A stretch of 64,000 bases of DNA from an uncultured Dehalococcoidia bacterium (lineage in GTDB: Bacteria; Chloroflexota; Dehalococcoidia; Lucifugimonadales; UBA1123). The stretch spans positions 218,680 to 282,679 of the forward strand of contig CATOSI010000005.1 in assembly GCA_951812505.1 (NCBI GenBank), written 5' to 3'. Of the stretch, positions 24,390 to 34,197 are shown one piece after another; the first letter of the stretch is position 1, and every line of letters starts with the position of its first letter. Position numbers and translations under genes: made by a program. A model generated the notes under the pieces. It was not told the origin of the DNA. It searched no databases and saw only the letters and a program-made list of their open reading frames with translations.

Positions 24390-25889
24390 TCAGTCTCCTC
24401 CGGTTGGGGATGAAGCCGGACGAGCAGGCGGCTGAGTGGCGCTCTTGTAAAAGTCGGGCGCCCGGTAAATGTAGGCGAGCAGGGCCCCAAAGCACAGAAC
24501 GAATACCACCATGAGGCTCGAAAGCTGGAATCCCTGTATATAGAAGCCCTGCGCCGCCGAGTCCGACAGGCGAGATACTCCGGCGGGCAGCGCGAGAGCC
24601 AGGACGGCTGCTGCCGTAGTCGCGCCCAGGGCATGCCCCATCTCCCGCGTCGTTTCCATCATCCCTGAAGCGACGCCCCTGTGTTCCAGCGGCAGCGAGT
24701 TCATGACGGTCGCGTTGTTGACCGGGTTGAACATATTTGTGCCGACGGAGATCGGTATCATCAGGAGCGGCAAGGCCCAGAACGGTATGTCAGAGGCGAC
24801 CGTGCTGAGTGCAAGGAATCCACCGGCGATGAGTACAAGCATAACCGGCCTCATCAGGCGCGGCTGGTATCTGTCATACACCCAGCCGGCGATCATGGGC
24901 ATGAAGAGACCGAGCACCTGGCTCGGAAGCAGCACTACCGTAACGTAAAGAGGAGGCTTGCCGAACCCCTCCTCAACTAGAACCGGCACCAGCGTCATGG
25001 TCGCCAACATGGAAAAGTGGTAGGTGACATTGGTGGCCAACGACAGGGAAAACGGTGCCTGCTTGAAATGTCTTACATCCACGACGGGGTTGGACATCCT
25101 GCGTTCGACCAGGAAGAAAACACCGAGCATTACGATGAACATCAGGTGCATCGGCACATGATAGGTGAGCGCGTCGGCGCTGGTATAGGACTCTTCTCCG
25201 CCGTGCAGGTGTGAACCGGACAGTACAAGGACCACCCCGGCAGCTACCAGCAGTATCCCACCCAACCAGTCAATCGGGCCTTCGTCCTTTTCTGTCTTCA
25301 CGTTCGCCTGCCTGCGGACCATGGGGATCGAGGCCACAGTGGCGAGCAGACCTATCGGCACAAAGGTTACGAAGACCATGCGCCAACCCACATATTGAAG
25401 CAGGACGCCGAAGAGTGCGAGTCCAATCAGTGTGCCGAATCGCGCGCCAATGATAGGCACGGCGAAAGCGCGACCGCGTTCCCTTGGGTCGAAGTTGGCG
25501 GCGAGTATCGCGTTCGCATTACCCATTACCATGGCCGAACCCAGTCCGGCGACCGCGCGCCACACCGAGATGTGCCACAGTTCCTGCGAAATGGCTATGA
25601 ATCCCGAGCCCGCGGTTGACAGGACTATCCCTATGAAAAATACTCGGGCGTGCCCATAGCGGTCTCCGAGTCTCGCGCCCAAGAGGACGAAAGCGCCGAG
25701 CATCATGAGGTAGATGATGACTATCCAGGCGGTATCGTCTATTCCGGTGTTGAACGCATCGGCCAGAGTAGGCAATGATATAGCGACCGGAAGGCTGGAT
25801 AGCTGAACCAGCATGTAGGCGGCCGTGAGGGCGAGCAGAGTCTCCTTACGACTTCTCGAATTCAGCAGGAGTCGCAGGTCCGCAAACAT
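24390..25889 (-). CDS. MFS drug:H+ antiporter (DHA2-like)
   Basis: A 499-residue, roughly 14-segment major facilitator. The DHA2-type first helix ends in SLPVAISLPTLADAF, followed by AWIVIIYLMMLGAFVLLGARLGDRYGHARVF (loop motif A: G-x-L-x-D-R-x-G-R-like) and a motif C-like GLGSAMVMGNANA. The C-terminal tail is proline-rich. It probably exports toxic compounds. It is first of three minus-strand genes with queA and an EntS-like MFS. A promoter should lie in 25890-25990, where the divergent sigma-factor gene also starts. Confidence 0.87.
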   Translation of the reverse strand: MFADLRLLLNSRSRKETLLALTAAYMLVQLSSLPVAISLPTLADAFNTGIDDTAWIVIIYLMMLGAFVLLGARLGDRYGHARVFFIGIVLSTAGSGFIAISQELWHISVWRAVAGLGSAMVMGNANAILAANFDPRERGRAFAVPIIGARFGTLIGLALFGVLLQYVGWRMVFVTFVPIGLLATVASIPMVRRQANVKTEKDEGPIDWLGGILLVAAGVVLVLSGSHLHGGEESYTSADALTYHVPMHLMFIVMLGVFFLVERRMSNPVVDVRHFKQAPFSLSLATNVTYHFSMLATMTLVPVLVEEGFGKPPLYVTVVLLPSQVLGLFMPMIAGWVYDRYQPRLMRPVMLVLIAGGFLALSTVASDIPFWALPLLMIPISVGTNMFNPVNNATVMNSLPLEHRGVASGMMETTREMGHALGATTAAAVLALALPAGVSRLSDSAAQGFYIQGFQLSSLMVVFVLCFGALLAYIYRAPDFYKSATQPPARPASSPTGGD

Positions 25890-26007
25890 ATCCTACCCTT
25901 TCGACCACACGTCAAGTTTGAACCGGAAAACATGAAAAGCAACTGCGCAATACTACCACAGCGAATCATAAATCGGCGATACTAACTTTCGCAGCGTTCC
26001 GGCGTTC

Positions 26008-26013
26008 TATAAT
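26008..26013 (+). promoter_or_regulatory. -10 box for the sigma-factor gene
   Basis: A perfect TATAAT lies 46 bases before the chosen start codon. An upstream in-frame ATG at 26017 would fall at the transcription start and is therefore unlikely to be used. Confidence 0.55.
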
Positions 26014-26058
26014 TGAATGCCGGAAATGTGTCTAGACTCTTGGAGCTCCCCTGAGAGA

Positions 26059-26667
26059 ATGACAACAATGGAAAACAGACCCGCAGACAGGCAGGTCGAA
26101 GACATCGTGAAACAGGCTCAGGCCGGCGAACAGTCGGCGTTTGCCGAATTGTACGAAATGTATTACGACCCGATATACCGATACGTCTCCTTCAAATGCG
26201 GCAATCGGATAGAAGCCGAAGATCTTTCGGGAGAAGTCTTCCTGAAGATGATCGAGTCAATTCACACATTCAGGTTCAGGGGTTTTCCATTCACGTCCTG
26301 GCTGTACAGGATTGCCCACAACGTCGTGGTGGACAATTTCAGGCGGAAGGGACGCCGACCAACCGTGCCGCTGGACGACGCAATCAACGCCGCGAGCAAC
26401 GCCCACAGCGACTTGGAGAGGCTCGCCGAGATCAGCCTGAGCATGAGGGAAGTGGTCATCGCAATGGACAACCTGACAGACCTCCAGAGAGAGGTCGTAA
26501 CGCTCAGGTTCGCCGCGGGCCTCTCTATTGCCGAGACCGCCAAGGCCGTCGGTAGGAAGGAAAACGCGGTCAAGGCCCTCCAGCACGCGGGTATCAGGAA
26601 ATTGAGAGATATATTGACACCACCCAGCTGCATCAAGCCCGCGACCGCCACGGGGTCCAAGCTATGA
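26059..26667 (+). CDS. ECF-type RNA polymerase sigma factor
   Basis: A 202-residue sigma-70 family factor with regions 2 and 4 only. Region 2: AFAELYEMYYDPIYRYVSFK, then AEDLSGEVFLKM and FTSWLYRIAHNVVVDNFRR (core binding and -10 recognition, residues ~25-105). Region 4: LTDLQREVVTLRFAAGLSIAETAKAVGR with a helix-turn-helix (residues ~140-190). The next gene encodes a DUF5667-type protein with one transmembrane helix, likely its anti-sigma partner. Its regulon may include the export genes that follow, but no promoter test is possible by eye. Confidence 0.92.
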   Translation: MTTMENRPADRQVEDIVKQAQAGEQSAFAELYEMYYDPIYRYVSFKCGNRIEAEDLSGEVFLKMIESIHTFRFRGFPFTSWLYRIAHNVVVDNFRRKGRRPTVPLDDAINAASNAHSDLERLAEISLSMREVVIAMDNLTDLQREVVTLRFAAGLSIAETAKAVGRKENAVKALQHAGIRKLRDILTPPSCIKPATATGSKL

Positions 26668-26761
26668 GATTCTCTACTAATAGTATCGTATGGGTCGAGA
26701 CGCCCTGTGGCAAACACGCCGAAGTGATGAGCGAGAGCAACATGAACCTGGGAGGCGTATC

Positions 26762-27643
26762 ATGAGCGGGGAATTTGTTGAGGCCCTGAACGATTGTGTA
26801 GAGCGGCTCACGCAGGGAGAGAGTATTCAGGACTGCCTGAATCGCTATCCCATATATGCCGATGAACTCAGACCACTCCTCGATGTCTCAGTTTCGACGA
26901 TCCGGGCCGCAGAAGAGCTTCAACCTGACCCTTCGGCCAAGCAGCGCAACTTCCAGCGCTTTTCCCGGGCAATCTCCGAATCAGCCCGTCGCAAGCAAGA
27001 GCGGACACCCTGGTGGCAGCCCTGGAAGTCCAGAAGATTTATCCCAATCGCAAGGCCCGCACTGGTGGGATTCATGGCAATCGCAATCATGGTGACAGGG
27101 GTAGGAGCGACAACAGCCGCCTCGTCCAGTTCGGTGCCCGGTGAGCCTCTCTACTGGGTGAAGACCACGAGGGAGAACGTCGAGAGCAGGCTGCCGCGCT
27201 CGGAAGAAGGCCGCGCCAACTACGAAGCCAAGCTCGCCCAGGTACGCGGCGATGAAGTCAACAAGCTGATACAGCGCGGTCAGTTCACCAGGGCCGACAA
27301 GACTATGGCCCGCATGACCATCCACCTCAAGCGCTGCGCCAATTACGCGGGCATCAGCGTCACGGTGGACCCGGTGGAAATGCCGTTCAAGCCAAATCCG
27401 CACATGGGCAGAGACAACGCCAGAAAGCTCGGGGAGAAACTGGAAAACGACCGTAGAATATTTATGATGAACGCCGAGCGAGTCATCCTCGAACTCACAC
27501 CCGAAGAACGCCAGCGGGTCAAGCGTTTCCTGAGACAGTCCGACCTCGGCTATCGTCTGTTCATAGACGCCACACTCGCCGATTCGCCCGGTCGACGCCC
27601 ATTTATCATCGTCCCCGTACCAAGCTATGAAACCGGCCGTTAG
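26762..27643 (+). CDS. DUF5667-type membrane protein, putative anti-sigma factor
   Basis: A 293-residue protein; GGGAGG before the ATG at 26762 sets the start. The N-terminal ~70 residues (LNDCVERLTQGESIQDCLNRYP and DELRPLLDVS) are the cytoplasmic domain seen in proteins paired with Chloroflexi ECF sigma factors. A single transmembrane helix follows (PALVGFMAIAIMVTGVGATT, about residues 100-122). The outer part starts with SSVPGEPLYWVKTTRENV, the DUF5667 signature, and is helical and charged. It would hold the sigma factor at the membrane and sense an outside signal; this is inferred from position and layout. Confidence 0.75.
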   Translation: MSGEFVEALNDCVERLTQGESIQDCLNRYPIYADELRPLLDVSVSTIRAAEELQPDPSAKQRNFQRFSRAISESARRKQERTPWWQPWKSRRFIPIARPALVGFMAIAIMVTGVGATTAASSSSVPGEPLYWVKTTRENVESRLPRSEEGRANYEAKLAQVRGDEVNKLIQRGQFTRADKTMARMTIHLKRCANYAGISVTVDPVEMPFKPNPHMGRDNARKLGEKLENDRRIFMMNAERVILELTPEERQRVKRFLRQSDLGYRLFIDATLADSPGRRPFIIVPVPSYETGR

Positions 27644-27666
27644 CCATTCTGGAGTAACAAAACCCA

Positions 27667-30177
27667 ATGAGATTTCTAACCAAAGTGCGACGTTGGCACG
27701 TCGTAGCCATCGTCATAGTCTTGTTAGTAGCGGCAGCCGGAGCCTTTTTAGTAAATCAAAGATCATCAACTCAGGACACAGCCAACATCGAGGAAGACCA
27801 GCAGATAATTCCCGTAAGGCGTGGGGACCTAATTCAGGAAATCTCAATCTCCGGAAGTCTCAGTCTGCCGAATAGAGAAACTCTCACGTTCGGCTCAACC
27901 GGCGTAATCGCCGATATCATGGTCGAAGAGGGCGACAAAGTAACCGAGGGCCAAATCCTCGCAATCCTCGACCGTGAAGACATCGCCGCCCTCGAAGAGA
28001 GTGTCATTCAGGCGAAAGTGACTCTCAGGGATGCTGAGGACGCGCTGGAAGATTACATGACGCCCTCGGAACTGGACATTGCCCGAGCTCGCAAGGACGT
28101 CACCGACGCCGAGGTCAGGCTCCAGGACGCCCGAGACGCTCTGGAAGATTTCGTTGAGCCGTCAGGGGCCTCCATATCCCAGATCGAAGCCAGAATAGTC
28201 GGTCACGAGGTCGAGCTGGATAAAATCGCGGAAGATATCGAAAATCTCCAAGAGTCCCCTACCCAACTCCAGATAGACCAGGCCAAAAAGAATGTCGCCA
28301 GCGCCCGGCTGGAACTCGAACGCGCCCAGGACAACCTCGAAGAAATTCAGGAATCCCCCACCCAACTCCAGATAGACCAGGCCAAAAAGAATGTCGCCAG
28401 CGCCCGGCTGGAACTCGAACGCGCCCAGGACAACATTGAAGACGCGCTGACCGAGGACGACGCGGAAGCCAACGCGATTCAGAGCGCGCGAAACAACGTT
28501 GTGTCGGCCACCCGAGAACTGGACGGCGCCGAGACGGACCTCGACGTGATTTCCCGCGAGTGGGAGGTAAGGCTGGACGACGCCCGCACCGACGTAGAGG
28601 ACAAGGGCGGAGCATACACCGACGCCTTCGGCAAGTGGCTTGGTGTCAGCGCGACGCCCGACGCCTTCGATTCCGACTACGAAGCCGCCCTGAACAACCT
28701 CGGCGTTGACCTCGAAGCCCTGTTCGACCTGTCAACCAGGTTCTCCGACCTGGAAGAAGGCGGATACTACTCGGACGGCGTTCCGGCGGACGATCTGTCA
28801 ACGGCATGGAGCGAACCTACCGTGTTCCTGTGGCTGAATCTCAACCCCACCGACCTCACGGTCATGTGCGACCCCGGGGACGCGCCCCCAGGAGGGGTCT
28901 GTATCCAGGATGAATTTCGCGCGCCGTCCAAGGCTTACGTAGCCGCCCTGGACAACCTGTACGAGTTGGAGGCGCAGGCGGACAAGAGTATGTCCGCCGC
29001 CCAGACCGCGTTCGAGAGAGCCGAAAACGCGCTCAAAGTCGCAGAGACCACTCTGGAAGACCTGACCAAGCCCGCTGAGCCGACCGAGATAACGGATATG
29101 GAAGCCGCCGTCCAACTCGCCAAGTCCGCGCTGGCCGACGCAGAAGAAGACCTGCAAGAACTCACCGAGCCTAAAGAGGCTGCCATTGCCGACTCGACCG
29201 CCGCCGTCCAACTCGCCCGGTCCGCGCTGGCCGACGCGGAAGAAGACCTGCAAGATCTTCTGAACTCTGAAGACGTTCCCCTTTCCATAAAGAATCTGGA
29301 AGCCCAGGCTGAACTGGCTCGCGCCAACCTTCAGCAGGCCCAGGACGATCTGGAAGAACTCCTCTCCGGCAAGGAGCGGCCAGAACACGCATCCCTACTC
29401 GAAGACATAGAAGTCGCCCGCCTCGACCTGGAGGATAGGCGGAAGGACCTCCAGGACCTGACCGTGCGCGACCCCGAATCTCTCGATCTTGCCGTCCTCC
29501 AGGTGAACGTCGCGTCCGCCAAAGTCGCCTTGAGCCAGGCCGAACAGCGTCTCGCCGACGCCACCATCACGGCTCCCTTCGACGGCTTCGTGTCCACACT
29601 GGACGTGGAAGAGGGCGATGATGTGGAACGCCATACCAACATCATGGTGGTGGTGGATACCAGCGTCGTGGAGGTGGACGGCGGAGTTGACGAGATTGAC
29701 GTTTTGGAGACGCAGGTTGGGGCGGTAGCGTCCGTCGAAGTTGACGCGCTCCCAGACCAGGAGATCGTCGGGGAGGTATGGTCCATAGCCGCCGAACCCG
29801 AATCAGGGCAGGGGCAGCAGGGCGGCATAGTCAGCTATCCGGTCACCATCCGGCTGACCGTCCCCGAAGGCGTTGACCTGCCTTCCGGCCTGAGCGCCGT
29901 CGCGTCCATAACCGTCAGCGAAGAGCGCGACGTGCTTCTCGTTCCGCTCGACGCGCTGCGTGGCGCTTTCGACAGTCCAACGCTGAACGTGGTGATGCCT
30001 GACGGCGAAATCGTGGAAACGCCTGTGACGCTGGGGAACAGCGATGACTTCCTGACAGTGGTCACCAGCGGAGTTGAAGAAGGCGATATGATAATTACAA
30101 TAGCGCCCAAGGGTTCGGAGGGCGAATTCGATGTAACCTCCGGCCCTGACGACGGCGGCGAAAGACGACGCCAGTAG
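27667..30177 (+). CDS. Very long MacA/HlyD-like periplasmic adaptor (membrane fusion protein)
   Basis: An 836-residue adaptor, more than twice the length of MacA. One N-terminal membrane helix (residues ~10-30) is followed by the first half of a lipoyl domain (IMVEEGDKVTEGQILAIL, ~75-100). A very long coiled-coil hairpin of ~500 residues comes next, and then the second lipoyl half (ATITAPFDGFVSTLDVEEGDDV), a beta-barrel and a membrane-proximal domain. The hairpin contains internal repeats, including a 75-base exact duplication, and a non-helical insertion near residues 300-420 with a CDPGDAPPGGVC loop. It is followed by MacB-like ATPase and permease genes, so it should work in a MacAB-type exporter. 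No outer-membrane TolC-like gene is nearby. Confidence 0.88.
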   Translation: MRFLTKVRRWHVVAIVIVLLVAAAGAFLVNQRSSTQDTANIEEDQQIIPVRRGDLIQEISISGSLSLPNRETLTFGSTGVIADIMVEEGDKVTEGQILAILDREDIAALEESVIQAKVTLRDAEDALEDYMTPSELDIARARKDVTDAEVRLQDARDALEDFVEPSGASISQIEARIVGHEVELDKIAEDIENLQESPTQLQIDQAKKNVASARLELERAQDNLEEIQESPTQLQIDQAKKNVASARLELERAQDNIEDALTEDDAEANAIQSARNNVVSATRELDGAETDLDVISREWEVRLDDARTDVEDKGGAYTDAFGKWLGVSATPDAFDSDYEAALNNLGVDLEALFDLSTRFSDLEEGGYYSDGVPADDLSTAWSEPTVFLWLNLNPTDLTVMCDPGDAPPGGVCIQDEFRAPSKAYVAALDNLYELEAQADKSMSAAQTAFERAENALKVAETTLEDLTKPAEPTEITDMEAAVQLAKSALADAEEDLQELTEPKEAAIADSTAAVQLARSALADAEEDLQDLLNSEDVPLSIKNLEAQAELARANLQQAQDDLEELLSGKERPEHASLLEDIEVARLDLEDRRKDLQDLTVRDPESLDLAVLQVNVASAKVALSQAEQRLADATITAPFDGFVSTLDVEEGDDVERHTNIMVVVDTSVVEVDGGVDEIDVLETQVGAVASVEVDALPDQEIVGEVWSIAAEPESGQGQQGGIVSYPVTIRLTVPEGVDLPSGLSAVASITVSEERDVLLVPLDALRGAFDSPTLNVVMPDGEIVETPVTLGNSDDFLTVVTSGVEEGDMIITIAPKGSEGEFDVTSGPDDGGERRRQ
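28261..28434 (+). repeat. 75-base exact duplication, period 99, inside the adaptor gene
   Basis: Bases 28261-28335 and 28360-28434 are identical, 99 bases apart, giving two 33-residue coiled-coil units (SPTQLQIDQAKKNVASARLE...). A weaker pair, period 96, lies at 29104 and 29200 (AAVQLAKSALADAEEDLQ-type). Exact identity at third codon positions implies recent duplication or gene conversion. Confidence 0.95.
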
Positions 30178-30189
30178 GAAAGCGAACCT

Positions 30190-30909
30190 ATGCTGATACA
30201 CTTGGAAGACATAACCAAGATATACAAGATGGGCCAGATAGAAGTCGGCGCGCTTCAGGGCGTCTCGCTTGACATAGAGGAAGGGGAGATGGTCGCCATC
30301 ATGGGGCCGTCCGGCTCAGGCAAATCCACCCTGATGAACGTCATCGGCTGCCTGGACGCTCCCACCGGTGGGAAATACGTCCTGGACGGACAGGAAATAG
30401 GTTCCCTGTCCGACAACCGGCTGTCAGAAATACGAGGTCGGCAGATAGGATTCGTGTTCCAGACCTACAATCTGCTTCCCCGCATGAGCGCGCGCGCCAA
30501 CGTGGAACTACCTCTTGTGTATGGAAGCGCGTTTGGTCGGAGACGTCGGGCGCTGGAAGCGCTGGAACGCGTCGGACTCGCCGACCGCGCCAATCACAAG
30601 CCCACTGAGTTGTCCGGTGGACAGCAGCAGCGCGTGGGCATAGCGCGCGCGCTGGTGAAGCAACCCCGCATAGTGCTCGCCGACGAACCCACGGGAAACT
30701 TGGACAGCCAGTCCAGCGAGGACATAATGGAAGTTCTCAAGGGCCTGAACAGGAACGAAGGCCAGACGGTTATCGTTGTAACCCACGAACTGGACGTGGC
30801 CTACGAAACCGACCGCATCGTCTCCATGCTGGACGGCCAGATAGTAGGAGACAGTTCGGTAGCCAACCTGAAGGCGGAGAGCGAAGCGCGCGGAGCGGTG
30901 GCGACTTGA
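30190..30909 (+). CDS. ABC transporter ATP-binding protein (MacB/LolD-like)
   Basis: A 239-residue ATPase with Walker A GPSGSGKST (about residue 40), the Q-loop in FVFQTYNLLP, signature LSGGQQQRVGIARAL (about residue 145), Walker B IVLADEPTGNLDS and switch His in VVTHELDVA. Its order after the adaptor and directly before the permease (overlapping TTGA) marks a MacAB-like tripartite set with the ATPase split from the permease. It powers a mechanotransmission-type exporter or efflux of peptides or lipids; substrate unknown. Confidence 0.93.
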   Translation: MLIHLEDITKIYKMGQIEVGALQGVSLDIEEGEMVAIMGPSGSGKSTLMNVIGCLDAPTGGKYVLDGQEIGSLSDNRLSEIRGRQIGFVFQTYNLLPRMSARANVELPLVYGSAFGRRRRALEALERVGLADRANHKPTELSGGQQQRVGIARALVKQPRIVLADEPTGNLDSQSSEDIMEVLKGLNRNEGQTVIVVTHELDVAYETDRIVSMLDGQIVGDSSVANLKAESEARGAVAT

Positions 30910-32159
30910 ATCCGATAGACATACTCGTAACCGCGCTGACCTCCCTGACCGCGAACAAGATGCGCGCCAGCCTGACCCTGCTCGGCATCGTGATAGGCGT
31001 GACCGCGGTGATAGTGCTGGTGTCCATGGGCCGCGGCGTCCAGGCTTCCATCACGTCCGAGTTCGAGGGGCTGGGGGCGAATCTGATTACGGTGACTGCC
31101 GGCTCCACCGAGGGGGGATTCGGAGCGTTCTTCGGGGAAAGTGGAGACGAGATGACCCTGACTTTGGAGGACGCATACGCGATACGCGACTCAGAATACG
31201 CGCCTTCCGTGGTCGGGGTGGCCCCGGAAATCAGCTCTTTCGCTCACGTGGTATCCCGCAGGAACGAGGACTGGGCACAGGTTGTGGGCGTAACGCCGGA
31301 CTATGAAACGGTTCGCAACTACAACGTGACGTCCGGCAACTTCATCTCGCACAAGCACGTCGAGGACGCGGCTTCGGTGACGGTCATCGGTGCGGGCGTT
31401 TCGGAGTTTCTGTTCGGATACAGAAACCCGGTCGGCCAGACAATCAAGCTCAACGACAGACCTTTCACCATCATAGGGGTGCTGGAAAGCCAGGAAGGGC
31501 TTTTTGGATTTCTGGACAATCGCCTCCTGGTACCTATAACCACCGCTCACTATCGGATTGACCACCGCCGAAACGAACAGGGCGAAATCTCGGTGGACAG
31601 CATCAACGTTCAGGCCGCCTCGACGGAAGCTATCGAGACCGCCCAGGACGAGGTAAGCGCGATTCTGAGGCTGCGCCACCGCATCACTGAAGAGGACGAC
31701 TTCACCGTCTCCACGCAGCAGGACGCCATAGCCGCCATACAGAGCGCCACGCAGGTCATCGTCATATTCCTCGGCAGCATAGCGGGCATAAGCCTGCTCG
31801 TCGGCGGCATCGGCATAATGAACATCATGCTGGTAACGGTCACCGAGCGCACCCGCGAGATAGGGATTCGCAAGGCGATGGGAGCGAAGCGGCGCGACGT
31901 GCTGTTCCAGTTCATGGCCGAAGCCTCTATGCTCAGCTTCACAGGCGGCCTTGTCGGTCTCGGTCTCGCTTGGGGAATCGTCTCGGCCATCAGCGGACAG
32001 CCCATATTCGGCCCCGATTCCGAAATAGCCATTACCATCACACCCGACATAGCCCTGCTCGCCTGCACGGTATCCATCGGCATCGGACTGTTCTTCGGCG
32101 TCTATCCCGCCATACGCGCGTCCCGTCTCCACCCCATCGAAGCGCTCAGGTACGAATAA
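30906..32159 (+). CDS. ABC transporter permease (MacB_PCD + FtsX)
   Basis: A 417-residue permease starting with TTG at 30906, overlapping the ATPase stop by four bases. It has the N-terminal helix (MRASLTLLGIVIGVTAVIVLVSMG), a large extracytoplasmic MacB-type domain (residues ~45-270) and three C-terminal helices with the FtsX signature LLVGGIGIMNIMLVTVTERTREIGIRKAMGA (split here: GGIGIMNIMLV and REIGIRKAMGA), ending in PAIRASRLHPIEALRYE. It completes the export unit begun by the adaptor. Confidence 0.93.
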   Translation: MNPIDILVTALTSLTANKMRASLTLLGIVIGVTAVIVLVSMGRGVQASITSEFEGLGANLITVTAGSTEGGFGAFFGESGDEMTLTLEDAYAIRDSEYAPSVVGVAPEISSFAHVVSRRNEDWAQVVGVTPDYETVRNYNVTSGNFISHKHVEDAASVTVIGAGVSEFLFGYRNPVGQTIKLNDRPFTIIGVLESQEGLFGFLDNRLLVPITTAHYRIDHRRNEQGEISVDSINVQAASTEAIETAQDEVSAILRLRHRITEEDDFTVSTQQDAIAAIQSATQVIVIFLGSIAGISLLVGGIGIMNIMLVTVTERTREIGIRKAMGAKRRDVLFQFMAEASMLSFTGGLVGLGLAWGIVSAISGQPIFGPDSEIAITITPDIALLACTVSIGIGLFFGVYPAIRASRLHPIEALRYE

Positions 32160-32233
32160 GGGACAAGACTTGTTCACTATTGAGTTTTGGCCATTGATGA
32201 AGCATATTTCCGAAATTCCGTTATACATTAGTC

Positions 32234-32264
32234 TTGCATTTCACCCGCCAAACGGTAGTACAAT
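32234..32264 (+). promoter_or_regulatory. Putative promoter for the ABC exporter pair
   Basis: TTGCAT (32234-32239) and TACAAT (32259-32264) lie 19 bases apart, about 90 bases before the exporter start. TACAAT/TAGAAT boxes recur before genes across this window, so the -10 is plausible. The -35 is weak. Confidence 0.4.
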
Positions 32265-32352
32265 ACCCTCTTAGGGGTCGCAGCCTAAGTTTCGCTATCG
32301 AATTTGTCCGCCTCCCCATTCCTCAAAGGGAGGTTCGCGTAGCGAACGCTGT

Positions 32353-34140
32353 ATGATAGAAATAGCCCGAATCATCGGTATAGCCCTCAACCACAAGTGG
32401 CGGCTCATAATAGCCTACTTGAGTATGATCGGAGCGCTCATCGCATTTGTGATGATGCCCCACTATCTTGGCAACGCAATTGACGGGATAGTTGAAATTT
32501 TCGATGGCGGAAGCTACTCCCAGTCCGCAGTCTTCACCACAATCGGGATTATTTTCGGCCTGATGGTCATCCGGGGGGTGCTCTCGTACTTCCAGACCTA
32601 TCTGGGCGAGGCCGTTTCCCAGTACGTCTCCTACGACATCCGCAACATGATGTACAACCACGTTCAGCACATGAGCTTCGGATTCCACGACCGACACCAC
32701 ACCGGCTCGCTGATGTCACGCGCCATTACGGACGTCGAGAACATCAGAATGTTCATCAACATGGGGCTGGTCCGGACCCCCTACTTCATCGGGCTTTTCA
32801 TCGTCGTGGCGGCGATCCTGTTGTACAAGGACTGGCGACTGGGTCTGATCAGCGCGAGTTTCATGCCAGTGGTGATCATCTACTCGGCGATCATCAGGCT
32901 GAAGATGCGCGAAATCTGGCTCACCGTCCAGCAAAAGATGGCCGAAATGAGCAATGTGCTTCAGGAGAACTTCACGGGCGTGCGCGTCGTGAAGGCATTT
33001 GCCGCCGAACCTCATGAAGAGGCCAAGTTCGAAGCGAGAAATAGTGAACTCGCCGGACACATCTTGCAGGCAGAAAAGATGCGCGCTTCCAGCACGGCCT
33101 TCATGCTCTTCACCTTCCTGCTCGCGCTCGGATTGATACTCTTCTTCGGAGGACGCAGGGTTATGGATGGGCACATGACAGCCGGCGAACTCACCCAATT
33201 CATCTTCTATCTTCAGATTCTCCAGATGCCAGTCCGCATGGCCGGCTGGCTCGTAAATTCTTACGCTCGCGCAGCATCAGCCGGTCAGAGGCTGTTTGAG
33301 ATTCTGGACACCAAGTCTCCCGTCCAGGAAGAGGAAAACGCCCGAGAAATCGCTCGTCCACATGGCCGTGTCAGGTTCGAGAATGTTACTTTCAGCTACG
33401 ATCACACCAAGCGAGTGCTTCGCGGTATAGACCTGGAAGCCGAGCCGGGCCAGGTAATCGCACTCCTCGGTCCGCCGGGAAGCGGCAAGACCAGCATCGT
33501 CAACTTGATACCGAGGTTCTACGACGTAACCGGAGGCCGCATAACCATTGACGGCAGGGATTTAAGGAACGCCACCCTCGAATCACTCCGCAGGAACATT
33601 GGAATCGTGCAGCAGGATGTCTTCCTGTTCAGCACTTCCATACGTGAGAACATCGCCTACGGCAACGTGGACGCGACCCAGGAACAGATCGAACAGGCGG
33701 CCCAAATTGCCCAGATGCACGAATTCATAGAGTCGCTCCCGGACGGTTACGACACCGAAATAGTTGAGCGCGGGGCCAATCTTTCCGGCGGCCAGAGGCA
33801 GCGAATGTCAATCGCCAGGGCGGTGCTGATGGATCCGCCAATACTAATACTAGACGACTCCACTTCCAGCGTGGACGCGAGGACCGAGGAATTGATCCGC
33901 AGGGCCATGGAATCCGTCATGTCGGGAAGGACTACCTTCGTAATAGCTCACAGGCTCAGCACCGTGCATCGCGCCGACGTGATCGTCGTTATGAGGGACG
34001 GACAGATAGCGGAGCGAGGAACGCACGCCGAGCTCCTCGAACTCGACGGCCTCTACCGCGAGATATACGAACTCCAGCTAAGGCCACAAGAGGAAGTCAT
34101 GCGAGAACTGGAATCTCCAATTCCAGTAGGCAACGACTGA
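32353..34140 (+). CDS. ABC exporter half-transporter, degenerate ATP site (subunit A)
   Basis: A 595-residue type I exporter: six-helix transmembrane domain (residues ~1-310) then nucleotide-binding domain with Walker A GPPGSGKTS, Q-loop IVQQDVFLF, signature LSGGQRQRMSIARA and Walker B ILILDDSTSSVD. The residue after the Walker B Asp is Asp rather than the catalytic Glu, so this subunit contributes a degenerate site, as in TM287/288-type heterodimers. The following gene supplies the partner. GGGAGG is present but rather far from the ATG. Likely exports lipids or drugs. Confidence 0.93.
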   Translation: MIEIARIIGIALNHKWRLIIAYLSMIGALIAFVMMPHYLGNAIDGIVEIFDGGSYSQSAVFTTIGIIFGLMVIRGVLSYFQTYLGEAVSQYVSYDIRNMMYNHVQHMSFGFHDRHHTGSLMSRAITDVENIRMFINMGLVRTPYFIGLFIVVAAILLYKDWRLGLISASFMPVVIIYSAIIRLKMREIWLTVQQKMAEMSNVLQENFTGVRVVKAFAAEPHEEAKFEARNSELAGHILQAEKMRASSTAFMLFTFLLALGLILFFGGRRVMDGHMTAGELTQFIFYLQILQMPVRMAGWLVNSYARAASAGQRLFEILDTKSPVQEEENAREIARPHGRVRFENVTFSYDHTKRVLRGIDLEAEPGQVIALLGPPGSGKTSIVNLIPRFYDVTGGRITIDGRDLRNATLESLRRNIGIVQQDVFLFSTSIRENIAYGNVDATQEQIEQAAQIAQMHEFIESLPDGYDTEIVERGANLSGGQRQRMSIARAVLMDPPILILDDSTSSVDARTEELIRRAMESVMSGRTTFVIAHRLSTVHRADVIVVMRDGQIAERGTHAELLELDGLYREIYELQLRPQEEVMRELESPIPVGND

Positions 34141-34197
34141 TTCTGACCATCGAGAACTAAAGACCCGAGACTGAAAACCAGGAAGGACTAAACGCCT

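Noticed and set aside
32325..32352. TTCGCGTAGCGAA near-palindrome before the ABC exporter as an operator.
   Set aside because: It is a single short imperfect palindrome without a regulator gene nearby; too weak to call.
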